The notes: generated from the sequence alone by a model not told the origin. A DNA stretch of 54,464 nt from Bacteroidota bacterium (GCA_018267915.1 JAFDXN010000021.1:1-54464); one strand, 5' to 3'; positions 41,125 to 50,947 are shown, numbered from the stretch's first letter. Program-made: numbers and translations.

Positions 41125-41640
41125 TTATTTACCCACTGCCTTTTTTATCAGCTTCAGCGCCTTTTCTCTGTCCTTCCAGCCAAGGGGTTTGAACTTCTTG
41201 CCTTCATTCTTATTATAGTCGATAAAGAAGTGCTCTATCTCTTCTACCATACTCGCATTGAGCGACTTTAGGTTTTTAATGCCCTTGAAGCGGATGGAAC
41301 TATGCGCCACCCCTACGTAGCGGTCGTTCCGCTGTTTGGTGCCGTCCTTTTCTTTTTGCTCCGCTTCCAGTACGCCCAGTATGCGGCACACCACATGACA
41401 GCCGGGATAGGCAGGCTGGTCCATGATCACCAGTACATCCAGCGGATCGCCATCTTCGCCTTTGGTGTCAGGGATAAAGCCAAAATCGAAGGGAAATACT
41501 GCACCAATAGGCAGCGTTTTCTTCAATGAAAAAATATCGTATTCGGGGTCATAGTCAAATTTGTTCTGCGAGCCTTTGGGCGTTTCAATGATCACATTGA
41601 CATAATTCTTGCGAAACGCGTGCATCTTCGATATTTTCAT
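41125..41640 (-). CDS. ppa: Inorganic pyrophosphatase
   Basis: A 171-residue family I soluble pyrophosphatase. The signature GEDGDPLDVLV (residues 61-71) supplies the metal-binding Asp residues, and VIIETPKGSQNKFDYDP carries substrate-site Lys and Tyr. The late segment VEEIEHFFIDYN is also typical. It removes pyrophosphate made in biosynthesis. ATG 41640 is used; the ATG five codons in is an alternative. It starts opposite the TPR protein gene. Confidence 0.93.
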   Translation of the reverse strand: MKISKMHAFRKNYVNVIIETPKGSQNKFDYDPEYDIFSLKKTLPIGAVFPFDFGFIPDTKGEDGDPLDVLVIMDQPAYPGCHVVCRILGVLEAEQKEKDGTKQRNDRYVGVAHSSIRFKGIKNLKSLNASMVEEIEHFFIDYNKNEGKKFKPLGWKDREKALKLIKKAVGK

Positions 41641-41713
41641 GATACATTTTAATATGTGTACCTTTCAGTGCGCATTAAAACTGTACCATAAGGCGGAAAA
41701 TCAAACTATGACT

Positions 41714-41721
41714 TACCTTTA
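41714..41721 (+). promoter_or_regulatory. -7-like box TACCTTTA for the TPR gene
   Basis: TACCTTTA differs from TAnnTTTG only at the last base and ends eight bases before the ATG at 41730, another very short leader. Confidence 0.4.
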
Positions 41722-41729
41722 CGACGCAT

Positions 41730-42848
41730 ATGACTGCGCTATCGAAATACACCATTTGCTTGCTCCTGCTGTTAGGCACAGGCCTACCCTGCTTCGCACA
41801 ACCTGCACAGCCGCAGCCCTGGCAGTCGCCGGAGATAGAGACGATGTACAACGATGCGCGCAATTACATGAGCAGCGGCAACCTGGCCCAGGCTATCGCC
41901 ATCTACCAGCAGGCCATACAGCTGGCCCCCGGGCAGATGGTGCTGCACCGCGAGCTGGGCAAGTGCTATTACATGATGGGCAACTACGAAGAGTCGAAGA
42001 ATGTGCTTGACCCTATCATCACCAGCGGCGATGCCGACGACCAGACCTACCAGGCCATGGCTACCTGCCTCAAGCTCTCCGGCGATAAGAAAAAGGCAAA
42101 AGCCATGCTGCAAAAAGGTATAGAGCGCTACCCGCACTCGGGCCTGCTCTATCACGATATGGGCAAGCTTTACGACGACGACAATGAAACGGTTTATGCC
42201 CTCGAGACCTGGCTCGATGGCATACAGGCCGATCCTGCATATCATGTTAACTATTACGAGGCTGCCCGCACGTATATGAGTACTAACAAGACCACATGGG
42301 CCATAATCTATGGTGAGATCTTCGTGAATATAGAGCGCGAAACCCCGCGTGCACAGGAGACGAAGGCGATGCTCATGGAGGCTTATAAGCAACTGTTTGG
42401 CAATATGACCACCGGCGACGACATGCCTAAATACAAGGCCGGTAAAGCTGGCAATAATAATAACACTGTCACCTTTGAGGAGGCCGTGCGCAGCACCTAC
42501 CTGAAGCTGGCCCCTGTGGTGAGCGATGGCATTACCGAGGAGAGCCTTGCTATGCTGCGTGCCCGTTTTTCTATCGACTGGTCTTATAAATATGCCGGGC
42601 AGTATCCCTTCGCGCTCTTCACTTACTACGACAAGTTGCTGCGCGGCGGCTACTTCGATATCTACAACGAGTGGCTCTTTGGCAAGGCCGAAAGCCCCCA
42701 GCAGTTCGACTCATGGAATGCCTTCCACGCCGGCGACATGACCAAATACGATGCCTGGGCGCAGGCTAATCCCATGCGCCCCGCCGAAAGCGACTTCTAC
42801 AACGATAAGCAGGTGGATGGTATCTTCTCTAAAAAGAAGAAAAAATGA
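41730..42848 (+). CDS. Exported TPR-repeat protein
   Basis: A 372-residue protein with a signal peptide (TICLLLLLGTGLPCFA). It is followed by at least four tetratricopeptide repeats (about residues 35-190), with patterns such as YMSSGNLAQAIAIYQQAIQLAP and ELGKCYYMMGNYEESKNVLDP. The second half (205-360) is not recognised and contains an aromatic-rich segment (SIDWSYKYAGQYPFALFTYY) and a lysine-only tail. It may be a periplasmic scaffold in envelope assembly; the SurA-like gene is next. Confidence 0.8.
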   Translation: MTALSKYTICLLLLLGTGLPCFAQPAQPQPWQSPEIETMYNDARNYMSSGNLAQAIAIYQQAIQLAPGQMVLHRELGKCYYMMGNYEESKNVLDPIITSGDADDQTYQAMATCLKLSGDKKKAKAMLQKGIERYPHSGLLYHDMGKLYDDDNETVYALETWLDGIQADPAYHVNYYEAARTYMSTNKTTWAIIYGEIFVNIERETPRAQETKAMLMEAYKQLFGNMTTGDDMPKYKAGKAGNNNNTVTFEEAVRSTYLKLAPVVSDGITEESLAMLRARFSIDWSYKYAGQYPFALFTYYDKLLRGGYFDIYNEWLFGKAESPQQFDSWNAFHAGDMTKYDAWAQANPMRPAESDFYNDKQVDGIFSKKKKK

Positions 42849-42898
42849 TAGCAAAAGTTAAAATAAACCCCTTCATAGCTCAATGCCCTCAAATACAG

Positions 42899-42906
42899 TA
42901 CATTTG
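42899..42906 (+). promoter_or_regulatory. -7 box TACATTTG for the SurA-like gene
   Basis: A perfect TAnnTTTG match. Transcription would start around 42913, which excludes the ATG at 42883 and supports the ATG at 42943. Confidence 0.65.
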
Positions 42907-42942
42907 CCCCGGAACATAACGATCATATCCACTTATTTTATC

Positions 42943-44325
42943 ATGGTTTTAAAGCGCAGGGCTTTCGCCTTCATTACATATACTTCACTCGTTTTTTTAC
43001 TGGCTTTTTCTTGTGGTTTGCCCGGCGCATCCGCACAGGAGAGCGTGGATAAGATAGTGGCTGTTGTGGGCCGCAATCGCATCATCCTCCAGTCGGAGCT
43101 TGAGCAGCAGCAGATGCAGGAGCAGCAGCAAAATCCCGACATAGCCGTGGAGAAATGCCCCTTGCTGCAGCAAATGATCTTCCAAAAGCTCCTCGTAGAG
43201 CAAGCCGAACGTGATAGCCTTTACGTTACACCGGAAGAAGTGGAGGGCCAGCTGGATAACCGCATCCGTTACTTCGAGCACCTGTATGGCTCAAGAGAGA
43301 AACTGGAGGAAGCAATCGGCAAAACGATATATCAGCTGAAGGAAGATAAAAGGGACGACATCAAAGAATCGATGATGGCCGAGAAAGTGCGGAACAACCT
43401 GATACAAAACCTGAAGATAACGCCCGGCGAGGTAAGGGCCTTCTTCGCGAAGATACCGGCCGATAGCCTGCCTTTTTACCCCGCATCTATCGAAGTGGGC
43501 CAGATCATTATCGATCCGCCGGTAAACCCGGAACTGGACGAATACGCCAAAAACAGGATCATTGAAATACGTAAGGAGATCACAGACGGCGGCAAGACAT
43601 TTGAAACTGCAGCCACATTCTACAGCCAGGATCCCGGCAGCCGCGACAATGGTGGCGACCTGGGCAGTGTGGGCCGTGGCGATATGGTGCCAGAGTTTTC
43701 GGACGCCGCCTTCAAACTGCAGGATGGTGAGATATCGCAGCCGGTAAAAACAAAATTTGGTTACCACATCATCCAGATGGTGAAGCGCCAGGGCGACCAG
43801 GCCCACCTGCGCCACATACTCATTAGTCCTGAGACCACATCCGGCGACATCAGGAAGGCTATGGACAAACTTGACAGCGTACGTGCCGAACTCGTTGCCA
43901 ACAAGATCACCTTTCCCGAAGCAGTGGGCAAATATTCGACAGATGAAAATGCCAAGCGCACCGGCGGCATGGTGACCGACCCGCAAACAGGCAGTTCGCA
44001 AATAGACATCAGCAAACTGGACCCCACAACGGCACTTATGATCGACAGCCTGAAGCCCGGCACCTACTCGCAACCACAGGTTTACAAAGGGGATAATGGC
44101 AAAACAAGCTGCCGTATCGTATACCTGAAAACGCGCACCGAGCCGCACAAGGCCAACCTGAAAGACGACTACAGCAAGATACAGGAAGTGGCGCTGGAGC
44201 AGAAGAAAGCCCTGAAACTGCAAGACTGGCTGAAGGAAAAATTGCCCAGCTACTACATTAAACTTGCCCCTGAGTATCAAGGCTGTGCCGAGTTCAAAGA
44301 TTGGAAAATGAACGCCACCCAGTAA
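42943..44325 (+). CDS. SurA-like peptidyl-prolyl isomerase / periplasmic chaperone
   Basis: A 460-residue exported protein. The signal peptide (about 1-30) ends near GLPGASA. The N-terminal SurA-type chaperone region reads VDKIVAVVGRNRIILQSELEQQ, with a long Gln-rich helix. Two parvulin domains follow: the first from IEVGQIIID to TKFGYHIIQM, with GGDLGSVGRGDMVPEF; the second from LRHILISPETT to RTGGMVTDPQ. The role is folding of outer-membrane proteins in the periplasm. The upstream ATG at 42883 lies before the -7 box and is rejected. Confidence 0.92.
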   Translation: MVLKRRAFAFITYTSLVFLLAFSCGLPGASAQESVDKIVAVVGRNRIILQSELEQQQMQEQQQNPDIAVEKCPLLQQMIFQKLLVEQAERDSLYVTPEEVEGQLDNRIRYFEHLYGSREKLEEAIGKTIYQLKEDKRDDIKESMMAEKVRNNLIQNLKITPGEVRAFFAKIPADSLPFYPASIEVGQIIIDPPVNPELDEYAKNRIIEIRKEITDGGKTFETAATFYSQDPGSRDNGGDLGSVGRGDMVPEFSDAAFKLQDGEISQPVKTKFGYHIIQMVKRQGDQAHLRHILISPETTSGDIRKAMDKLDSVRAELVANKITFPEAVGKYSTDENAKRTGGMVTDPQTGSSQIDISKLDPTTALMIDSLKPGTYSQPQVYKGDNGKTSCRIVYLKTRTEPHKANLKDDYSKIQEVALEQKKALKLQDWLKEKLPSYYIKLAPEYQGCAEFKDWKMNATQ

Positions 44326-44347
44326 TTTAGCACCTGTAACCAACCGT

Positions 44348-45010
44348 ATGCTTAAGGCGATAAAAAGATTTGCATCCACGCGCACCCCGAAATATTACTT
44401 CCTGAAGAAGGCCATGAATGGCAGGGAGTTCAATATCCTGGATATTGGCGCAGGCAATCACTCACCTTCCAAAACAACGCGCCTCTTCCCTAAATGCAAT
44501 TATTACGGCGTTGACCTGAACAAGGACTACAACTACAACGAGGCCGATATAAAAGCGCTTAAAGGCTTCTATGAAAAGGACCTCACCCAGCTCCAGCTTG
44601 ATGATATCCCTGATAATTTTTTTGACTTCATCATGATGGCGCATATCATCGAGCATCTGCACAACGGCGACAAAGTAATAGAGCTACTGTCAAAGAAGCT
44701 GAAGAAGGGCGGCTATATCTACATTGAGTACCCCGGCAAAAAAAGCACTACGCTACCATCGATGTACGGAACGCTTAACTTTTACGATGATGACACCCAC
44801 GTGCGTGTTTATTCGGTGAAAGAGATATCCGCATTGCTCACGGGCCTGGGCTTCGCGGTGCTATCCTCCGGTATGCGGCGAAGCTGGTACTATATATTCG
44901 CAATTCCCTTTAGCGTGTTGAAGCACAAACTTAAAGGTAAAAGGATCCCCGGTCCGCTATTTTGGGATTTGCTCGGTTTTGCAGAATACGTATATGCTAT
45001 TAAGATGTAA
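44348..45010 (+). CDS. Class I SAM-dependent methyltransferase
   Basis: A 220-residue protein. Motif I is ILDIGAGNHSPSK (about residues 30-42), the acidic strand end YYGVDLN follows, and the later FIMMAHIIEHLHNG and LKKGGYIYIEYPG are the motif IV/post-I regions. The IEHL...GG arrangement is typical of sugar/lipid methyltransferases near glycan genes, but none is close, so the acceptor is unknown. It starts 22 bases after the SurA-like stop, so cotranscription is possible. Confidence 0.85.
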   Translation: MLKAIKRFASTRTPKYYFLKKAMNGREFNILDIGAGNHSPSKTTRLFPKCNYYGVDLNKDYNYNEADIKALKGFYEKDLTQLQLDDIPDNFFDFIMMAHIIEHLHNGDKVIELLSKKLKKGGYIYIEYPGKKSTTLPSMYGTLNFYDDDTHVRVYSVKEISALLTGLGFAVLSSGMRRSWYYIFAIPFSVLKHKLKGKRIPGPLFWDLLGFAEYVYAIKM

Positions 45011-45046
45011 AGATTCTTATTATATTGCCTACCTGACACTTCCTAT

Positions 45047-46600
45047 ATGCGATTATTTTTTCTTTGCCTTCTGGTTTCTGCTTCCCTGTACGCTACCGCG
45101 CAAACGAATTATCCGAACGGTGTTCCGGGCTGTCTTGCCCGCTGGAATTTTACCAATGCCGGCGGCCCGATAGCCAGCCTGCCCGATGTTAGCGGAAACA
45201 ACCATAATGGCGTCCCCTCGAATATCGTTAGTTCGAACGGCTTCAGAAACCTGACCAACAAGGCAATGCGTTTCGATGGGGTATCCAGTATCGCACAAGT
45301 ACCACACGATCCGGTTTTGAACCCTTCGCAAATCACCATCGTTGCAGTGATCAAACCACTGGGATTCTATCAAGGTACATGCCAGGGAAACAGTATCATT
45401 TACAAGTCATATGCTCATTATACAACTCCGGGTTGCTGGTCGATGAACATTTTCGACAATGATCAGAACTGTGCCAGCTATTCAAATACTGAGCAACTTG
45501 AATTTGCCGGCCCTGCGCAGCCCCCTTATACGCTGCCTACGGGTAACCTGATCACCACCAACAAATGGTATTTCCTGACGCTCACTTACGACGGCAACAC
45601 CATAAAGCGCTATCAAACAGTTATGGACTCCAACAACTATGTACCCAGCCTCAGCCCTATTTCAACAAGTGTATTAGGCACTCCGATAGGTACGAACACC
45701 TATGATGTTTTCATTGGCGCTACACAAAACCCGCCTTATAAGTATTGGTTTAACGGTGATATGGATGAGATCGCATTGTTTAACCGTGTTCTTTCTGATA
45801 GTGAGATACATGCAGTCTATACTTATCTCTGGGGACAGCTAACGGTAGACGTACCTAATGATCACCTGTTCTGCGACACCGTGACGGTAAATTATACGAC
45901 TTATAACCCCGACATCTTCCAGGCAGGTAATGTATTTACTGCGCAACTATCAGATGCGAACGGCAGCTTCGCATCCCCTACCAATATTGGTTCCGTAACC
46001 TCGACAACGTCAGGAAGTATTAGCTGTATGATACCCACAACAGTTCCGCAGGGTACGGGTTATCGCATAAGAGTTATTGGAAGCAATAGTTCTTTTACCT
46101 CGGGCGACAACGGTGTGGACATTAGCATCGTTCATCCCGTGGGCATGCATCCCCATCTCAACATGAACAATTCGGTGCTAAGCCTCTCAACGAACTTCAG
46201 TACTTATCAATGGTATCATAACAATAGCAGCATTCCCGGTGCTACCAACACGACCTATACTGTGACGCAGCCAGGAACTTACTTTGTACGCATCACGAAC
46301 GACAATGGCTGCGTCGGTTATTCTGATACTATCACGATATTCCCGGCAGCTGTGGGGTATATTGGCTATAATGTTGTCAGCTTCGATGTATATCCCAACC
46401 CGGTAAGAAATGTACTTAACTGCACTTATAACAACATAAGTGACGGAATAATAAAGATATACGACCTGGCAGGTAAGATACTTATCAGTAGCCCGCTATC
46501 GCAAACAATTGAAGTGGCCGGCTTGTCGAAAGGCATTTATATGTATACTGTTGCCGAGGACGGACGTATAATAGTGCGAGGCAAGTTTATGAAGGAATAA
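45047..46600 (+). CDS. LamG-like domain protein with T9SS type A sorting domain
   Basis: A 517-residue secreted protein. After a signal peptide (MRLFFLCLLVSASLYATA) comes a concanavalin-like/LamG domain (about 30-265): GVPGCLARWNF, MRFDGVSSIAQVP, TIVAVIKPLGF and GDMDEIALFNRVLSDSEI. An Ig-like or PKD-like region follows (FSTYQWYHNNSSIPGATNTTY). The C-terminal type A sorting domain has FDVYPNPV, then IKIYDLAGK, LSKGIYMYTV and the final RGKFMKE. It may bind a carbohydrate. It ends one base before the stop of the SNF2 gene on the other strand. Confidence 0.9.
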   Translation: MRLFFLCLLVSASLYATAQTNYPNGVPGCLARWNFTNAGGPIASLPDVSGNNHNGVPSNIVSSNGFRNLTNKAMRFDGVSSIAQVPHDPVLNPSQITIVAVIKPLGFYQGTCQGNSIIYKSYAHYTTPGCWSMNIFDNDQNCASYSNTEQLEFAGPAQPPYTLPTGNLITTNKWYFLTLTYDGNTIKRYQTVMDSNNYVPSLSPISTSVLGTPIGTNTYDVFIGATQNPPYKYWFNGDMDEIALFNRVLSDSEIHAVYTYLWGQLTVDVPNDHLFCDTVTVNYTTYNPDIFQAGNVFTAQLSDANGSFASPTNIGSVTSTTSGSISCMIPTTVPQGTGYRIRVIGSNSSFTSGDNGVDISIVHPVGMHPHLNMNNSVLSLSTNFSTYQWYHNNSSIPGATNTTYTVTQPGTYFVRITNDNGCVGYSDTITIFPAAVGYIGYNVVSFDVYPNPVRNVLNCTYNNISDGIIKIYDLAGKILISSPLSQTIEVAGLSKGIYMYTVAEDGRIIVRGKFMKE

Positions 46601-46601
46601 A

Positions 46602-49600
46602 CTAGCTCAGCAGGAACTCAATGTCTTCCCTTGTGAGGCGCTTGAGGATCGCATTGTCGTCGCTTACAAGTTCGCTGGCCAGTGCACGCTTACGCTCTTG
46701 CAGCTGCAGCATCTTCTCCTCGATGGTATCCTTACAGATGAGGCGGTAAGCGAAGATATTCTTGGTTTGACCGATACGGTGTGTACGGTCGATGGCCTGC
46801 TGTTCCACTGCGGGGTTCCACCATGGGTCAACGATATAGACATAGTCGGCGGCAGTGAGGTTGAGGCCTATACCACCTGCCTTCAGCGATATGAGAAACA
46901 CGCGGCATTCCTCATTATTCTGGAATTCCTGTATAGCCTTCTCACGGTCGGTTGCTGATGTGCTGCCGTCGAAATAAACGTAGGGAATGCCTTTAGCTTC
47001 AAGGTCTTTCCGGACAAGGGCCAGCATGCCAAGGAACTGCGAGAAGATCAAGGCCTTGTGGTTGCCTACGTTCTCCTGTACCTCACGTGTGAGTTCATCC
47101 ATCTTTATGGAGTGGTTGGGAAAGCGCTGCTCCTCATTGAGTATAGCCGGTGAGTCGCAGATCTGGCGGAGCTTGGTGAGCCCTTGCAGGATATGCATCT
47201 GTGAGCGCTCAATGCCCTGCTCATCGATCATGCCGAGTATCTTAGAGCGGTAGATGTTGCGGAAGGCATCATAAACCTTACGCTGCTCGTCGCCCATCTC
47301 GCAGTAGAGTATGGTCTCCGTTTTGGCGGGCAGGTCTTTGGCCACCTGCTCTTTGGTGCGGCGCAGCAGGAAGGGGTAAGTGAGTTTGCGTAATTGCTGC
47401 TTCACTTCGTCTTCCTGGAATTTATCGATAGGAGTGGCAAACTCGTTCATGAAGAATTCCCTGCTGCCCAGCATGCCGGGGTTGAGGAAGTTCATCTGTG
47501 CATAAAGGTCGAAGGTGTTGTTTTGCACGGGTGTACCGCTAAGTGCCAGCCTGTGCTTGGCCGCCAGCAACAATGATGCCTTAGCCACCTGCGACTGCGG
47601 GTTCTTTATCGACTGCGATTCATCAAGCACTACGAGATCGAACTCGAGGTCTTTTAGCACTTTGACGTCGCTGCGCATGGTGCCGTAGGTGGTGATGATG
47701 ATATCATAAGGATCAAAAGCTTTTATGCTGACGCTACGCTTGGGGCCGTGGTGTATGAAATGCTTCAGATCGGGGGTGAACTTCTTTATTTCGTTCTCCC
47801 AGTTATACACCAGCGTCGTGGGGCAGACCACCAGGAATTTAGCATCGGGATGATCGTTCCTGTAATGGAGGAAGTAAGCGAGGGCTTGCACGGTTTTACC
47901 AAGACCCATGTCGTCGGCAAGGATGCCGCCCCAGCCGGCCTCTTTCAGGAACACCAGCCATTGGAAGCCAGCCACCTGGTATGGACGCAGCTGTGCTTTG
48001 AGTTGTGCAGGTGGTTTTACATTACTGAAGTCGGCGGAGATTATGTTGTTAAGCTTTTGCTTTTTCTCCTCCAACTCCTGCTGCAGCGCTTCTTCGTCAA
48101 TATCCGCAAGCAACTCATCAAGGACGGAGAAATGGACTTTCTTCAAGCGCAGCTTGTTGCCTTTACTCTCGCCCATCTTTACGAGCAGACCGTATTTCTT
48201 TAGCCAGTCTTCCGGCAGGAGGCCTATGGAGCCATCGCCGAGCTTAACGAAGTTGAGGCGCTGTGCTAGTGCTTTTTTGATGTCGGGTATGGTAATTACC
48301 TGGTCGCCGAAAGCTATCTCCACAGATGCATCGAACCAATCGATACCACTGCTTACCTGCACGCGCGTCTCAGGGCGGTTGCTATTGATGCGCAGGTTCT
48401 TTAGCCCTTCAAAGCCAAACATCTCGACATTCCATTCCTTCATCACATCTGTGAAGCGGAAGAACCAGTTATTGTTCAGCACCGAGGTACCGGGCAGATA
48501 AAAGAAATGGTTTTGCAGATTGTGCTGCATATCGCTGTGCATATTGCGCAGCAAGGCCGTAAATTCCTTTTCTGCTTCTTCGTTGCGCTTTACGATCTTC
48601 ACTACACCGTTGTGCGGCTGTATCACATCGCCGAAGAAGCCCCATTTTATTTCGATGCCGTTATATACAAAGGCAGGCTGCAATACCATCATTTGCTCGC
48701 GCTCCTGCAGGTATAGCCGGTAAGCAGGTTTCACTTTATCAACATGCTGTACCAGTTCATCGTCGAAATCGACCTGGACCATGTTACTCCATTTCATTAC
48801 CTTGTCTTCAAGGAACAAAGGCCATTCCTCAGCGGGCACGATAACCTTACCGTCGGGCATGAACTGTTCAACAAGCTTTAGCTCAGCAACACTGGCGAGC
48901 GCAAAGAGGCGATAGTCCTGCAACAGCAAGCCTTCGTTGAGCATTTTAACGTCCTTGTGCTGTACAATGGTGTTGTCAACCAGCCACTCAAGCGCAATAG
49001 TATAACCATTTCCCTGCCTGCTGATGGACAACTGGGGGTGAACATGTTTATCTACAAACTCAATTGCCTGAAGATTACCGGAAGATAAATGTCCCGTGCT
49101 GCCATTGAGGAAGCAAAGATCGAAGGAACTGTAACGATGAAGTAATTTCTGATATTTTGGGAGTAGAAATTCCCAAAGCTGCTCTTTTACGTCTTCGGCG
49201 GGCTGATCTTTCAGCACGTCTTCATAACCGTCGATGAAATCGCCGAAGGGCAGATTTTTCTTAAGGTACTTAGCTATTTCATCAGACGTAAATTTTCTGA
49301 TGATGGGTATCAATTCCCTGTCGCTACTGCGAAACTGGTTGGGATTAATGTATTGGGACAAATCCGGTTTTTCTATGCCGTCGATAAAGCGGGTAGCTTC
49401 TTCGTCGGTCTTACCTGCGACCAATATTACATCCACGAAGGGATAGCGCTTCGCCTGCGGGTTTATTACGATACCCAAACGCTTCTCCTCGGTGTAAACC
49501 GGTGGCGCTTCAACCGCTGCTGTTTTAGCGACTGGTTCTGCTACGGCTTTCTCCACAACAGTAACCGCTACCTTTTTAATGGTAGGATCGAGTACACGGA

Positions 49601-50357
49601 GAAAGGGCTTGCCATTTTCGTAGGTGAATGTGAACTTATTAGTGAGGTCGTCGTTGAGCGAATAGCCATACATGCGCAGGAGCTTGTTCTTCTGCTCATC
49701 CCAATCGCGCATGGTCTGGAAGTATTGCGCCCCATGGGTGCGCAATACCTGCAGGAAAACCGTTGCTTTATGCACGCAAAGCGGATGCTCGTGCTCGGTG
49801 CAGCCACAGGAGGTATCGAAATAGCGCTCATCGTTCTGCCGCAATACTACTTTGTATGTATTATCGCCATCAGGCACTTCCGCTTCCAGGCGGTCGCCTT
49901 TTCCAAAGGTTACAATAGCCTTATTTTGTTTAGCCCATTCGGCAGCCTGCTCCATGGTATCGGCCGAAGCAAAAACGCCGAGCATCTGCACACTTACCTG
50001 GCGCATGCGCACCACGGTATGTTTCTGATCGTAGCTGATATCTGTGTTCTCGAAGAAGCCACTTTGCAGTATGTCGTTAAGCTGAAAGAGCGCTGCTACC
50101 TCGTGACGACATATATCGCCGAGGTTATAAGGGCACTGGCAGCGTACAGAAAGGCCCCTGGGCTGCAAGTATTTGGAGATGGTAACGGTATAGTAGTTTT
50201 GGTACAAGTCGTTACGCACGCGGAAGCGCACCTGTTCGATGAGATGGTCGACATCGAGCAGCTGTACGCCAGAGGTGTAGAATATCTTCTTACCCCGGCG
50301 TATTACTTCCTCAGTTCCATGGTTATATACGTGTTTTAATAGTGGCGGTAACGACAT
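46602..50357 (-). CDS. SNF2-family helicase with two SWIM zinc fingers
   Basis: A 1251-residue SNF2/RapA-like ATPase. Two SWIM fingers of the same spacing lie near the N-terminus: Cys73-x-Cys75-x7-Cys83-x-His85 (RCQCPYNLGDICRHE) and Cys184-x-Cys186-x7-Cys194-x-His196 (CGCTEHEHPLCVHK). The C-terminal third carries the helicase: Walker A ADDMGLGKT, the DEAH-equivalent VVLDESQSI, motif III LSGTPVQNN, motif VI QAIDRTHRIGQT, and the C-terminal lobe ending LTREDIEFLLS. The middle region is unassigned. It probably remodels protein-nucleic-acid complexes. A TACTTTTG box precedes the start. Confidence 0.93.
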   Translation of the reverse strand: MSLPPLLKHVYNHGTEEVIRRGKKIFYTSGVQLLDVDHLIEQVRFRVRNDLYQNYYTVTISKYLQPRGLSVRCQCPYNLGDICRHEVAALFQLNDILQSGFFENTDISYDQKHTVVRMRQVSVQMLGVFASADTMEQAAEWAKQNKAIVTFGKGDRLEAEVPDGDNTYKVVLRQNDERYFDTSCGCTEHEHPLCVHKATVFLQVLRTHGAQYFQTMRDWDEQKNKLLRMYGYSLNDDLTNKFTFTYENGKPFLRVLDPTIKKVAVTVVEKAVAEPVAKTAAVEAPPVYTEEKRLGIVINPQAKRYPFVDVILVAGKTDEEATRFIDGIEKPDLSQYINPNQFRSSDRELIPIIRKFTSDEIAKYLKKNLPFGDFIDGYEDVLKDQPAEDVKEQLWEFLLPKYQKLLHRYSSFDLCFLNGSTGHLSSGNLQAIEFVDKHVHPQLSISRQGNGYTIALEWLVDNTIVQHKDVKMLNEGLLLQDYRLFALASVAELKLVEQFMPDGKVIVPAEEWPLFLEDKVMKWSNMVQVDFDDELVQHVDKVKPAYRLYLQEREQMMVLQPAFVYNGIEIKWGFFGDVIQPHNGVVKIVKRNEEAEKEFTALLRNMHSDMQHNLQNHFFYLPGTSVLNNNWFFRFTDVMKEWNVEMFGFEGLKNLRINSNRPETRVQVSSGIDWFDASVEIAFGDQVITIPDIKKALAQRLNFVKLGDGSIGLLPEDWLKKYGLLVKMGESKGNKLRLKKVHFSVLDELLADIDEEALQQELEEKKQKLNNIISADFSNVKPPAQLKAQLRPYQVAGFQWLVFLKEAGWGGILADDMGLGKTVQALAYFLHYRNDHPDAKFLVVCPTTLVYNWENEIKKFTPDLKHFIHHGPKRSVSIKAFDPYDIIITTYGTMRSDVKVLKDLEFDLVVLDESQSIKNPQSQVAKASLLLAAKHRLALSGTPVQNNTFDLYAQMNFLNPGMLGSREFFMNEFATPIDKFQEDEVKQQLRKLTYPFLLRRTKEQVAKDLPAKTETILYCEMGDEQRKVYDAFRNIYRSKILGMIDEQGIERSQMHILQGLTKLRQICDSPAILNEEQRFPNHSIKMDELTREVQENVGNHKALIFSQFLGMLALVRKDLEAKGIPYVYFDGSTSATDREKAIQEFQNNEECRVFLISLKAGGIGLNLTAADYVYIVDPWWNPAVEQQAIDRTHRIGQTKNIFAYRLICKDTIEEKMLQLQERKRALASELVSDDNAILKRLTREDIEFLLS

Positions 50358-50378
50358 CCGTTCAGAAAAGGCAAGCTA

Positions 50379-50386
50379 CAAAAGTA
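50379..50386 (-). promoter_or_regulatory. -7 box TACTTTTG of the SNF2 gene
   Basis: The minus strand reads TACTTTTG, a perfect TAnnTTTG match, 21 bases before the ATG at 50357. Confidence 0.6.
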
Positions 50387-50947
50387 GTGAAAAAATCGCT
50401 TTGCCGCGGTCTTTTATAGGAGAAAACGAAGGCAGTTATTAAGGTATTGTTAAAGGGGACGCGGCGTAGTACTGTGGCTCAGCTTGAGATGCCATTTCTG
50501 CGGTTAAGTTGCCCAGTTACGTATCGTTAAGCGGCGGGACCTATTTAGCTCGAAATTAAGACGGCTCGAAGAACGGCTTTCCATTTGCAGTTCCGGATGC
50601 CCTGCGGAACATAGAGAACAACGGGGAACTATTTTAACGAAAAGCGTAAAATAGGGTGTTTTCACGCTGTTTTTTGATTTTGGGAAGCTCTAGCTTTATT
50701 ATATATAAAAGCCCATCACCTATTATTTCACTATCTAAACAAATAGCTTATGGATAAAGCAAAAGAGAAAGCTAACATCTAAAAGGGCGAAAACCTTGCA
50801 CATTGCCAGGGACCAGCCCGACTGCCCGCATGGAGCATGCATGCAGTATAAAGGATATGTCAGCAGAAAAGCCTACACCCGCGAACCGATAGCCTGGATC
50901 AAAGCTGAAGAATGTTGCGGTTATATTTTTTCAATAAAAAATTAGTC
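50387..50947. other. Intergenic stretch without a convincing gene
   Basis: About 560 bases between the divergent SNF2 and T9SS genes. No strong hairpin, tRNA or conserved motif is seen. One frame is open from about 50736 to 50945. Its only ATG-led part is 34 codons (50841-50945; begins MQYKGYVSRKAYTREPIAWI and contains AEECCGYIF), and it ends three bases before the next start. It has some protein character and could be a remnant or an unannotated small gene. Confidence 0.3.

Noticed and set aside
43291..44385. 364-residue minus-strand frame
   Set aside because: It lies opposite the SurA-like gene, which has a signal peptide and two parvulin domains; a long shadow frame.
49353..50339. 328-residue plus-strand frame
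   Set aside because: Antisense to the N-terminal SWIM region of the SNF2 protein; no recognisable motif.
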